From contig NZ_CP023694.1 in NCBI RefSeq assembly GCF_008705135.1, positions 1,984,001 to 2,048,000 of the forward strand: a stretch of 64,000 nt of DNA, in the 5' to 3' direction. Origin of the DNA: Streptomyces coeruleorubidus (GTDB taxonomy: Bacteria; Actinomycetota; Actinomycetes; Streptomycetales; Streptomycetaceae). Every line of letters starts with the position of its first letter. Positions within the stretch are counted from its first letter, which is position 1. The notes below the pieces were generated by a model. That model made no database searches. It was not told the origin of the DNA and was given only the letters and a program-made list of their open reading frames with translations. Position numbers and translations under genes: made by a program. Below are positions 18,497 to 26,314 of the stretch, piece after piece.

Positions 18497-19726
18497 TTAC
18501 AGCGCGACGCCGAGCAGCGCGTCCACCGCGCGGGAGACCACCCCGGGGGCGCCCTCGTCCGTGCCGCCGTGCTGCTCCTGCCGAGCGGTCCAGCGGTCGA
18601 CCGCGGTGAGTGCGGCCGGGGCGTCCAGGTCGTTCGCGAGGGCCTCGCGGATCTCCTCCACGAGCGCCTCCGCCGGCGGTCCGTCGGGCCGGGACACGGC
18701 GGCCCGCCAGCGGCCGAGCCGGGTGACGGCGTCCTGGAGGACCTGGTCGGTCCACTCCCAGTCGGCGCGGTAGTGGTGGGAGAGCAGCGCGAGCCGGATG
18801 GCGGCCGGGTCGACGCCGTCGCGCCGGAGCTTGGAGACGAAGACCAGGTTGCCCTTGGACTTGGACATCTTCTCGCCGTCGAGGGCGACCATGCCGGCGT
18901 GCACGTACGCCTTGGCCATGGGGAACTCGCCGGTGAGGGCCTGGGCGTGCGAGGCGCCCATCTCGTGGTGCGGGAAGGCCAGGTCGGAGCCGCCGCCCTG
19001 GATGTCGAAGCCCATGCCGAGGTGGTCGAGGGCGATGGCCACGCACTCGATGTGCCAGCCGGGCCGTCCGCGCCCGAGCGAACCGCCGTCCCAGCTGGGC
19101 TCGCCCTCCCGGGCCGCCATCCACAGCATCGGGTCGAGCGGGTTCTTCTTGCCCGGCCGGTCCGGGTCGCCGCCGCGCTCGGCGGACAGCAGCCGCATCG
19201 CCGCGGCGTCCAGCCCGGAGACCTTGCCGAAGTGCGGGTCGGACTCGACGGAGAAGTACACGTCGCCTTCGAGCTCGTACGCCGCGCCCATGTCCCGCAG
19301 CCGCTCGACGAGCGGGACGATCCCGGGTATCGCCTCGACGGCGCCTATGTACTGCCGCGGCGGCAGCATCCGCAGGGCCGTCATGTCCTCGCGGAAGAGG
19401 GCCGTCTCCTGGTCGGCGAGCGCGGCCCAGTCGATGCCGTCGCGCTGCGCCCGCTCCAGGAGCGGGTCGTCGACGTCGGTGACGTTCTGGACGTAATGAA
19501 CCTGCCGCTTGGTGTCGAGCCACACGCGCTGCACGAGGTCGAACGCGTTGTAGGTCGCCGCGTGACCTATGTGTGTGGCGTCATACGGGGTGATGCCACA
19601 GACGTAGATACGGGCGACGGGACCGGGGTCGAGGATGACCAGACCGCCGGTGGCGGTGTCGTGGATCCTCAGGTCGCGGCCCTGACCAGGCAGGGCGGGG
19701 ACCTCGGAAGCGGGCCAGGCATGCAT
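18497..19726 (-). CDS. mshC: L-cysteine:GlcN-Ins ligase of mycothiol synthesis
   Basis: A 409-residue class I cysteinyl-tRNA-synthetase-like enzyme that joins cysteine to the glucosaminyl-inositol precursor of mycothiol, using ATP. Zinc ligands C43, C228 and H253 are present, as are the HIGH motif (52-55) and KMSKS (286-290). The protein is shorter than true CysRS (about 460) and lacks the tRNA anticodon-binding domain, which separates MshC from CysS. It is the last gene of a minus-strand run with the kinase-like, DUF3090 and phosphatase genes; a 93-bp gap precedes it. Confidence 0.95.
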   Translation of the reverse strand: MHAWPASEVPALPGQGRDLRIHDTATGGLVILDPGPVARIYVCGITPYDATHIGHAATYNAFDLVQRVWLDTKRQVHYVQNVTDVDDPLLERAQRDGIDWAALADQETALFREDMTALRMLPPRQYIGAVEAIPGIVPLVERLRDMGAAYELEGDVYFSVESDPHFGKVSGLDAAAMRLLSAERGGDPDRPGKKNPLDPMLWMAAREGEPSWDGGSLGRGRPGWHIECVAIALDHLGMGFDIQGGGSDLAFPHHEMGASHAQALTGEFPMAKAYVHAGMVALDGEKMSKSKGNLVFVSKLRRDGVDPAAIRLALLSHHYRADWEWTDQVLQDAVTRLGRWRAAVSRPDGPPAEALVEEIREALANDLDAPAALTAVDRWTARQEQHGGTDEGAPGVVSRAVDALLGVAL

Positions 19727-19819
19727 GCCTTGAGCCTAACCGGACTGAAGTTCCATATACGAATGGGAGCGGCCGGACGGCCGAGAAGGCGCTCTTGCGG
19801 CGAACCGGCGGCTGTGCTG

Positions 19820-20650
19820 CTACACGGGTGGCCAGGGGATCGCAGGCCACTCCCCGCTCGGCTCCGGATGCTTCCCCGAGGCGAGCAGCGCGCCGACCCG
19901 CGCGCGTGTGGCGTCGATCTCCGCGCCGGTGATCAGCGGCTGGAGCCGGGCGGCGAGGACACCGCCCTCCTCCAGGTCCTTCCTGAGGCCTTCGAGGACG
20001 TCGACGGCCTCCCGCGTGAGGGTCTCCCCCGCCCACCCCCACAGCAGGGTCCGCAACTTGTTCTCGACGTTGAAGGTGACCCCGTGGTCGATCCCGTACA
20101 GCCGCCCCTCGCCGGTGGGCAGCAGGTGCCCGCCCTTGCGGTCGGCGTTGTTGAGCACGGCGTCCAGCACCGCGAGCCGCCGCAGCCGCTCGTCGTCCGC
20201 GTGCACGAGGAGCGCGGTGCGGCCCTCGCCGACCTCGGCGAAGCCGATCGCCTTCCAGCCCGGCTCCGGTTCCTCACCGTCGACCAGCGCGAGCAGCTCC
20301 GCCTCCGGCGCCGCCTCGACCCAGAGCTGGCACATGCCCTCTCCGTAGGGGCCGTCGCGCAGCACCGTGGGCGGGACCAGGCCCCAGCCGGTCGCCTCGG
20401 AGACCTCGTACGCGGCGACCTCGCGCTGGGCGAGCGTCCCGTCGGGGAAGTCCCACAGGGGCCTCTCCCCGGCGACCGGCTTGTAGATGCAGGCGGCGTC
20501 CCGGCCGTCGTGGGACACCGTGCAGTACAGGGCCGCGTTGGACGCCTCACGGATGCGTCCGCGCACGGTGAGTTCGCCCCGGGCGAGCAGTTCGTCGGCG
20601 TCGGGAGGAGGTGTCACGCTCCGCGGCGGTATCCGTTCTGGCGCGGACAT
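19820..20650 (-). CDS. PI3/PI4-kinase-like protein, uncharacterised actinobacterial family (TIGR03843 type)
   Basis: A 276-residue protein with the fold signatures of phosphatidylinositol-kinase-like enzymes: a lysine motif ACIYKPVAGERPLWDFPDG, a catalytic-loop-like LDAVLNNADRKGGHLL and a metal-binding YGIDHGVTFN (DFG equivalent). It is therefore probably an active phosphotransferase, but no substrate is known. The ATG at 20650 has AAGGA 7 nt upstream. Its first 37 nt overlap the end of the DUF3090 gene, a sign of translational coupling. As I recall, this family, DUF3090 and the phosphatase upstream form a trio that recurs across Actinobacteria. Confidence 0.85.
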   Translation of the reverse strand: MSAPERIPPRSVTPPPDADELLARGELTVRGRIREASNAALYCTVSHDGRDAACIYKPVAGERPLWDFPDGTLAQREVAAYEVSEATGWGLVPPTVLRDGPYGEGMCQLWVEAAPEAELLALVDGEEPEPGWKAIGFAEVGEGRTALLVHADDERLRRLAVLDAVLNNADRKGGHLLPTGEGRLYGIDHGVTFNVENKLRTLLWGWAGETLTREAVDVLEGLRKDLEEGGVLAARLQPLITGAEIDATRARVGALLASGKHPEPSGEWPAIPWPPV

Positions 20651-21204
20651 ACGTGTCCTTCCGGGTCGAGCGGGAGGCTGCACAGCGGGCACGGCGGCCG
20701 CCCGGCGTTGACGATGTCGAGGGCGCGCTTGGCGAAGGCCCTCGCCTGCGCTCCGGTGAGCCGTACCCGCAGCATCGGGGGCCCGTTCTCCTCGTCCTGG
20801 AGCAGCCGTTCCTCGGCCTCGGCGAGGTCCTCCTCGGTGTCGGCGTCGAGCTCGACGAGCGCCTGCGCCTCGACGATCATCAGCTGCTCCTCACCGTCCC
20901 AGGCGAGCGCCATGGTGCCGACCCGGAACTCCTCCTCGATGGGGGTGTCCAGCGGAGCGGTGTCGGTGATCTCCGACGGTGCGACGGCGGGGACGGCGGC
21001 GCTGCCTCCGCTACGGCGTACGACCTCGTCGAGCAGTTCGTCCATGCGTTCGGCGAGTGCGGCGACCTGGGTCTTCTCCAGGGCCACGCTGGTCACCCGG
21101 GAGCCGGCGGTGGCCTGGAGGAAGAACGAACGGCGCCCGGGCAGTCCGACCGTGCCGGCCACGAAACGCTCCGGATGGTCGTAGAGGAACACCTGACGGG
21201 ACAC
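20614..21204 (-). CDS. DUF3090 protein with C-terminal zinc ribbon
   Basis: A 196-residue DUF3090 (TIGR03847-type) protein of unknown function. The conserved N-terminus is SRQVFLYDHPERFVAGTVG. The middle is acidic (LVELDADTEEDLAEAEERL), and the end has CPLCSLPLDPEGHVC, a C-x2-C...H-x-C zinc-ribbon pattern. I chose the GTG at 21204, with GGAGA 8 nt before it, over an ATG 39 nt upstream because family members begin here. It lies between the phosphatase (78 bp upstream) and the kinase-like gene (37-nt overlap). Confidence 0.88.
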   Translation of the reverse strand: MSRQVFLYDHPERFVAGTVGLPGRRSFFLQATAGSRVTSVALEKTQVAALAERMDELLDEVVRRSGGSAAVPAVAPSEITDTAPLDTPIEEEFRVGTMALAWDGEEQLMIVEAQALVELDADTEEDLAEAEERLLQDEENGPPMLRVRLTGAQARAFAKRALDIVNAGRPPCPLCSLPLDPEGHVCPRQNGYRRGA

Positions 21205-21282
21205 GTCCTGTCTCCATTGGAATCGTGGGGGCCGTGTGGCCACGGCACTGCTGCGACCGCTTCACCCTACTGCGGCCGACGA

Positions 21283-21969
21283 TCACGGTGCGCCCGCACC
21301 ACCCCCGACGGGGGCCTCGTCGCCCGGCGGTTCCTCGCGCGGCACCAGGGACGTGAAGTCGCCCGTGTCGCCGAGGCGGACGAGAAACGGCCGCAGTCGT
21401 GTGTAGCGGATCGCGGTGATGGAACACGGTTCAACGGAAATCCGCTGGAAGAGGTCCAGATGAAGTCCGAGTGCGTCCGCGACGAGCGACTTGATGATGT
21501 CGCCGTGCGAGCACATGAGGTAGACGGCGTCGGCGCCGTGGTCGCGCTCCACGCGCGCGTTCCACTCGCGTACGGCCTCGGCGGCGCGTGTCTGCATGGC
21601 CCGCATCGACTCCCCGCCGGGGAACGCCGCCGCGGAGGGGTGCGCCTGCACGACCTCCATCAGGGGCTGGTCCTTCAGCTCGTCGAGCTTGCGTCCCGAC
21701 CAGTCGCCGTAGTGGCACTCGCCGATGCGCTCGTCGGTGTGCGGGGCGAGTTCCGGCCGGGCCTGGAGCAAGGGCCGGAGCGTCTCCTGACAGCGCTGGA
21801 GCGGGCTGGTGACGATCTCGGCGAGGGGCAGCTCGGCGAGCCGCCCGGGCAGCGCGGCGGCCTGTGCCGCGCCGCGTTCGTCGAGGGCGACACCGGGCGT
21901 CCAGCCGGCGAGCAGTCCCTCGGTGTTGGCGGTGGAACGTCCGTGCCGGACCAGGATCAACGTGGGCAT
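21283..21969 (-). CDS. Histidine phosphatase (MSMEG_4193-type phosphomutase family)
   Basis: A 228-residue histidine phosphatase/phosphoglycerate-mutase-like enzyme. The phospho-acceptor motif LILVRHGRSTANTEG is at the very N-terminus, the second histidine lies in MCSHGDIIKS, and the arginine pair and GECHYGDWSGRKL complete the active site. The length and C-terminal tail fit the actinobacterial TIGR03848 family, not the glycolytic enzyme. The ATG at 21969 is chosen because the motif must lie near the start; an ATG 81 nt upstream overlaps the divergent corA gene. It appears to be the first gene of the run that ends in mshC. Confidence 0.88.
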   Translation of the reverse strand: MPTLILVRHGRSTANTEGLLAGWTPGVALDERGAAQAAALPGRLAELPLAEIVTSPLQRCQETLRPLLQARPELAPHTDERIGECHYGDWSGRKLDELKDQPLMEVVQAHPSAAAFPGGESMRAMQTRAAEAVREWNARVERDHGADAVYLMCSHGDIIKSLVADALGLHLDLFQRISVEPCSITAIRYTRLRPFLVRLGDTGDFTSLVPREEPPGDEAPVGGGAGAP

Positions 21970-22030
21970 GCGGTCCAGCGTAGGCGCACGCGCGCGTACG
22001 GTGTCCTTCGAGTGACGGGAGAGTCTCTTC

Positions 22031-23026
22031 GTGATCGTCGACTGTGCCATCTACCGCGACGGACATCGGTCGGAGGGGCCGGAGGACTTCTCCGACGCCC
22101 TGGGTGAGGCCCGTGCGGCGGGCGGTTTCGTGTGGATCGGGCTGCACGAGCCGACGGAGCGCGAATTCGACCATGTGACCCAGGAGTTCGGGCTGCACCC
22201 ACTGGCCGTCGAGGACGCCCTCAAGGCCCACCAGCGGCCCAAGCTGGAGGTGTACGACGACTCGCTCTTCGTGGTGCTCAAGCCGGTGACGTACGAGCCG
22301 CAGAGCGACACCGTCTCGGCCGGCGAGCTCATGATCTTCCTGGGCGACTCGTTCGTCGTGACCGTCCGGCACGGCGAGGGCGGCCCGCTCAAGGCCGTAC
22401 GGCAGCGGCTGGAGCACGAGCCGGAGCTGCTGGGCAACGGCCCCACCTCCGTGCTCTACGCGGTCGCCGACGCCGCCGTCGACCACTACCTGGACGTCGC
22501 GATGGAGCTGCAGGCCGACCTGGAGGGGCTGGAGGCGGAGGTCTTCTCCCCGGACGACGGCGGCTCGCGGCACACCGCGTCCCGGATCTACAACTTCAAA
22601 CGGCAGGTCCTGGAGTTCCGCCGGGCGACCGGGCCGCTGGCCCTGCCGATGAGCCGGCTGGCGGGCACGGCGCCGTCCGGTGTGGCGGTGCCGTTCGTGG
22701 ACGACCGGGCGCGGCCGTTCTTCCGGGACGTGAGCGACCACCTCACGCGCGTGAACGAGTCCGTGGAGAACCTGGACCGGCTGGTGTCGGACATCCTCTC
22801 CGCGCATCTGGCGCAGATGAGCGTCCGGCAGAACGACGACATGCGGAAGATCTCCGCGTGGGCGGCCATGGCCGCGATCCCGACGATGATCGCGGGGATC
22901 TACGGCATGAACTTCGAGCACATGCCCGAGCTGCGCTGGGAGTGGTCCTACCCGGTGCTGATCGTGGTGATGGCGGTTCTCGAGGTGCTGGTGTTCCGGC
23001 TGTTCAAGCGCCGGGGCTGGTTGTAG
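22031..23026 (+). CDS. corA: CorA-family magnesium/cobalt transporter
   Basis: A 331-residue CorA-type channel for Mg2+ or Co2+. A long soluble N-terminal domain (1-270) precedes two C-terminal membrane helices; the essential pore motif GMN is at 292-294 (YGMNFEHMPE). The positively charged tail FRLFKRRGWL is typical. The GTG at 22031 is 61 bp from the divergent phosphatase gene, so the two share a promoter region. It converges with the ferritin-like gene with only 10 bp between the stops. Confidence 0.93.
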   Translation: MIVDCAIYRDGHRSEGPEDFSDALGEARAAGGFVWIGLHEPTEREFDHVTQEFGLHPLAVEDALKAHQRPKLEVYDDSLFVVLKPVTYEPQSDTVSAGELMIFLGDSFVVTVRHGEGGPLKAVRQRLEHEPELLGNGPTSVLYAVADAAVDHYLDVAMELQADLEGLEAEVFSPDDGGSRHTASRIYNFKRQVLEFRRATGPLALPMSRLAGTAPSGVAVPFVDDRARPFFRDVSDHLTRVNESVENLDRLVSDILSAHLAQMSVRQNDDMRKISAWAAMAAIPTMIAGIYGMNFEHMPELRWEWSYPVLIVVMAVLEVLVFRLFKRRGWL

Positions 23027-23036
23027 ACCGGGCCTG

Positions 23037-23825
23037 TCAGGCGAACTCGGGTGCCGCGGACGCGGGTCCGCCGAGGGCGTCGCGGCGCTCGGGCATCCTC
23101 AGCGACACCATCCGGCGCCAGCCGCCCAGCCGTTCGTACGCGTACATCGCGTGGATGCCCGCCGCGAGCACCGCCGACTTGGGCCTGGACCAGCCGAGGA
23201 TGCGGCCCATGTTCGCCATGACCGCGAGGCTGACGTCCCGGTAGATCCGGATCTCGGCCAGCGCGCACTCGCGCAGGGTCCGCTGGATGACCCGGCCGTG
23301 GCCCGCGTGGGCGAAGCGCAGCAGTTCCTCGTGGCAGTAGGCGAGGTGGTTGTCCTCGTCGTCGGAGATCTGCCGGACCGCCCGGCCGATGTCGGGGTCG
23401 TCGGCGAAGTACTTGCGGAGCAGGTCCATCTGCTCGGAGGCGCGCTGTTCGGTGACCCTGCTGTGCGAGAGGTACGTGACGATGTCCTGGACCGTGAGCC
23501 GCTCGTCGCGCTTGAGGTGCTCGTGCGCGAGGCCGATGCCGTTCTTCTCCAGGAGCATGGTGTAGTCGGTCTCCGGCGGGACCGGGACGGGGTCGAGGCC
23601 GCGCTTCTTCATCAGGGCGTTGAAGATCCGGCCGTGCTTGTCCTCGTCGGCGCCGTGCCGGGTGATCTTGGGGGCGAGTTCCCGCTCGCTGTCGGGGACG
23701 AGCGCGGCGATCCGGGCGTTCTCCCAGCCTCCCTGGGACTCACCGCTCGCGGCGATGGAGCAGAACAGGGCGAAGGACTCGTCGTTGGCGAGGATCTCCT
23801 GGAACACACTCTTGGCCGAAAGCAT
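23037..23825 (-). CDS. Ferritin-like diiron protein
   Basis: A 262-residue all-helical protein. Metal-ligand motifs of the ferritin-like fold are visible: a glutamate in SGESQGGWENAR, DEDKHGRIF (E-x2-H) and DDEDNHLAYCHEELL (second E-x2-H). The C-terminal part (about 190-262) is an added helical region with RIYRDVSLAVMANMGRILG. The start ATG at 23825 has AGAGGTG 8 nt upstream and begins at the natural N-terminus; a start 162 nt earlier is rejected for lack of a ribosome site. The role could be iron handling or a diiron oxidase. No partner gene is adjacent. Confidence 0.82.
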   Translation of the reverse strand: MLSAKSVFQEILANDESFALFCSIAASGESQGGWENARIAALVPDSERELAPKITRHGADEDKHGRIFNALMKKRGLDPVPVPPETDYTMLLEKNGIGLAHEHLKRDERLTVQDIVTYLSHSRVTEQRASEQMDLLRKYFADDPDIGRAVRQISDDEDNHLAYCHEELLRFAHAGHGRVIQRTLRECALAEIRIYRDVSLAVMANMGRILGWSRPKSAVLAAGIHAMYAYERLGGWRRMVSLRMPERRDALGGPASAAPEFA

Positions 23826-24103
23826 GGTGAGCACCTCTCCCGCGCTCGTGCGCGTGCTGCGTGACTCCGCAGGATTCCGCCGAGAACGAGTCAAGTGCGG
23901 GGTGGCAGGTGGTGCAACAGGTACGTCGGACAAGTCCGCCGAATGGAGGACACGCAAGACCGGCATCGCCGCGGGCGGTCGTGCCACCGGAGCGAGGCGG
24001 ATCCCGGCGTAACCGCCGGGGGGCGCACGGCGTTGTTCCGCGTGACGGCCGTGGCGGGGAAGACCCCCGAGCCCCCACCACGGCCGCAGACAACTCCGCC
24101 GGG

Positions 24104-25159
24104 TCAGGCGAGCCCGGCGCGCTCCAGGGCCTGCGTGCCGGCGCGGAGGGACGCGAGCCGCTCGTCGAGCGTGAAGCCCGCCGGGGCGAGGCTCAGGGTG
24201 GTGACGCCGGCCTCCGCGTAGGCCTTCATCCGGTCCGCGATCCGGTCGACGGAACCGAGCAGCGTGGTCTTGTCGATCAGCTCGTGCGGTACGGCGGCCG
24301 CGGCGCCCTGCTTGTCGCCGGACAGGTACTTGCCCTGGATCTCGGCGGCCTCCTTCTCGTACCCCATGCGCTGGGCGAGCTGGTTGTAGAAGTTCTGCTT
24401 GGGGCTTCCCATGCCGCCGACGTACAGCGCGGTGTAGGGGCGGAAGGTGTCGGCGAGCGCGGCGACGTCCTTGTCGTCACCGACGGCGAGCGGGACGGTC
24501 GGGCAGACGTCGAACCCGTCGAGCGTCTTGCCGGCCTTCTCGCGCCCGGCGCGGAGGTACTTGATCGTGGTTTCCTCGAGGTGGTCGGCCGACGGGAAGA
24601 TGAGGAGCGCCCCGTCGGCGATCTCGCCGGTCTGCTCCAGGTTCTTCGGGCCGATCGCGGCGATGTACAGCGGGATGTGCTCGCGCTGCGGGTGCACGGT
24701 CAGCTTGATGGGCTTGCCCGGGCCGCCGGGCAGGGGGAGCGTCCAGTGCTGCCCCTCGTAGGACAGGCGCTCGCGCGTCATGGCCTTGCGGACGATCTCG
24801 ACGTACTCACGCGTGCGTGCCAGCGGCTTGTCGAACTTGACGCCGTACCAGCCCTCGGAGACCTGCGGGCCGGAGACGCCGAGGCCGAGGCGGAAGCGGC
24901 CGCCGGAGAGCGAGTCGAGGGTGGCCGCCGTCATGGCGGTCATCGCGGGCTGGCGGGCCGGGATCTGGAAGATGGCGGAGCCGACGTCGATGCGTTCGGT
25001 CTGGGCGGCGACCCAGGTCAGTACGGTGGCGGCGTCGGAGCCGTAGGCCTCGGCGGCCCAGCAGACGGCGTATCCGAGCCGGTCGGCCTCCTGGGCGACG
25101 GCCAGATTGTCCGCGTCCATTCCGGCACCCCAGTAGCCGAGGTTGATACCGAGCTGCAT
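24104..25159 (-). CDS. LLM-class F420-dependent oxidoreductase
   Basis: A 351-residue luciferase-like monooxygenase-family TIM barrel of the F420-using group (Rv3520c-like, TIGR03559). Signatures include the N-terminal QLGINLGYWGAGMD, GSAIFQIPARQP, the cofactor-binding SGGRFRLGLGVSGPQV and the C-terminal VTTLSLAPAG. Streptomyces makes F420, and such enzymes reduce or oxidise varied substrates; the substrate here is unknown. It stands alone on the minus strand. The gap of 168 bp to the divergent aldo/keto reductase holds both promoters. Confidence 0.9.
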   Translation of the reverse strand: MQLGINLGYWGAGMDADNLAVAQEADRLGYAVCWAAEAYGSDAATVLTWVAAQTERIDVGSAIFQIPARQPAMTAMTAATLDSLSGGRFRLGLGVSGPQVSEGWYGVKFDKPLARTREYVEIVRKAMTRERLSYEGQHWTLPLPGGPGKPIKLTVHPQREHIPLYIAAIGPKNLEQTGEIADGALLIFPSADHLEETTIKYLRAGREKAGKTLDGFDVCPTVPLAVGDDKDVAALADTFRPYTALYVGGMGSPKQNFYNQLAQRMGYEKEAAEIQGKYLSGDKQGAAAAVPHELIDKTTLLGSVDRIADRMKAYAEAGVTTLSLAPAGFTLDERLASLRAGTQALERAGLA

Positions 25160-25327
25160 GCCGAATCCCCTTACCGATCAGTAACGTGCACGTGCGGAGA
25201 CCTTAGCGCGCGGCTCGGTGGGGGCCTAGCCGTGGGCGGTCGTGCCGGACAACTCGCGGCCGGCCCCCGGAAATCGGCCGTCCACAGCCCCCCACACGGA
25301 AGGCTCTGGCCAGTAATCTCGGCGTTC

Positions 25328-26314
25328 ATGGAGCAGAGGCATCTCGGCCGCACCGGCCTGCGTGTGTCCCGGATCGGGCTCGGCACCCTGACCTGGGGAC
25401 GGGGCACCGACGAGCACGACGCCGCGGACCTGATGAAGACGTTCTGGGAAGCGGGCGGGACCCTCGTCGACACCGCGGACGTGTACGGCGACGGAGAGGC
25501 CGAGTACCTGCTCGGCAGGCTCATGGACGGCCTGGTGGCCCGCCGGGACCTGGTCATCTCGACCAAGGCCGGCAGCGTGCCGGACCCCGACCGCCGCTTC
25601 GACACCTCCCGCGGCCATCTGCTCTCCGCGCTGGACGCCTCGCTCTCCCGGCTCGGCACCGACTACGTCGACCTGTGGCACGTGCACGCCTTCGACCCGG
25701 ACACCCCGCTGGAGGAGACCCTCCACGCCCTCGACCTCGCGGTCGCGAGCGGGCGTGCCCGCTACGCCGCCGTCTCCAACTTCTGCGGCTGGCAGCTGGC
25801 CAAGGCCGCGACCTGGCAGCTGGCGGCCCCCGGCACCCGGACCCGGCTGGCGGCCACGCAGCTGGAGTACTCGCTGCTCCAGCGGGGCGTCGAGCGCGAG
25901 GTGCTGCCTGCGGCGCTGGACCTGGGCATCGGGCTGCTGCCGTCCTCGCCGCTGGGGCGCGGGGTGCTCACGGGCAAGTACCGGGGCGACACGACGCCGC
26001 CGGACTCGCGCGGTGCCTCGGAGCACCTCGCGCCGTTCGTCGCGCCCTATCTGGACGACACGGCGAGGCGCATCGTGGACGCCGTGACGACCGCGGCCGA
26101 CGGTCTCGCGGTGACGCCGCTCCAGGTGGCGCTGGCCTGGGTCCGCGACCGGCCGGGGGTGACCGCGCCGGTCGTCGGCGCGCGCAACGCGCAGCAGCTC
26201 ACGGCGGCATTGTCAGTGGAGACCCTTAGTCTTCCTGACGAGATCTGCCGGGCGCTCGACGACGTGTCGGCGCCCGTGCACCGCTATCCCGATCACGACT
26301 GGAGCACGCTGTGA
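25328..26314 (+). CDS. Aldo/keto reductase
   Basis: A 328-residue NADPH-dependent aldo/keto reductase of the YghZ/Kvbeta type. The barrel starts MEQRHLGRTGLRVSRIGLG. The catalytic tetrad is visible: Asp in DTADVYGDGEAE, Tyr in the same motif, Lys in VISTKAGS and His in DLWHVHAFD. The nucleotide-binding end TAPVVGARNAQQLTAAL is present. The stop codon overlaps the GTG start of the next gene by 4 nt (GTGA), so the two are translated together, although no functional link is obvious. Confidence 0.93.
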   Translation: MEQRHLGRTGLRVSRIGLGTLTWGRGTDEHDAADLMKTFWEAGGTLVDTADVYGDGEAEYLLGRLMDGLVARRDLVISTKAGSVPDPDRRFDTSRGHLLSALDASLSRLGTDYVDLWHVHAFDPDTPLEETLHALDLAVASGRARYAAVSNFCGWQLAKAATWQLAAPGTRTRLAATQLEYSLLQRGVEREVLPAALDLGIGLLPSSPLGRGVLTGKYRGDTTPPDSRGASEHLAPFVAPYLDDTARRIVDAVTTAADGLAVTPLQVALAWVRDRPGVTAPVVGARNAQQLTAALSVETLSLPDEICRALDDVSAPVHRYPDHDWSTL

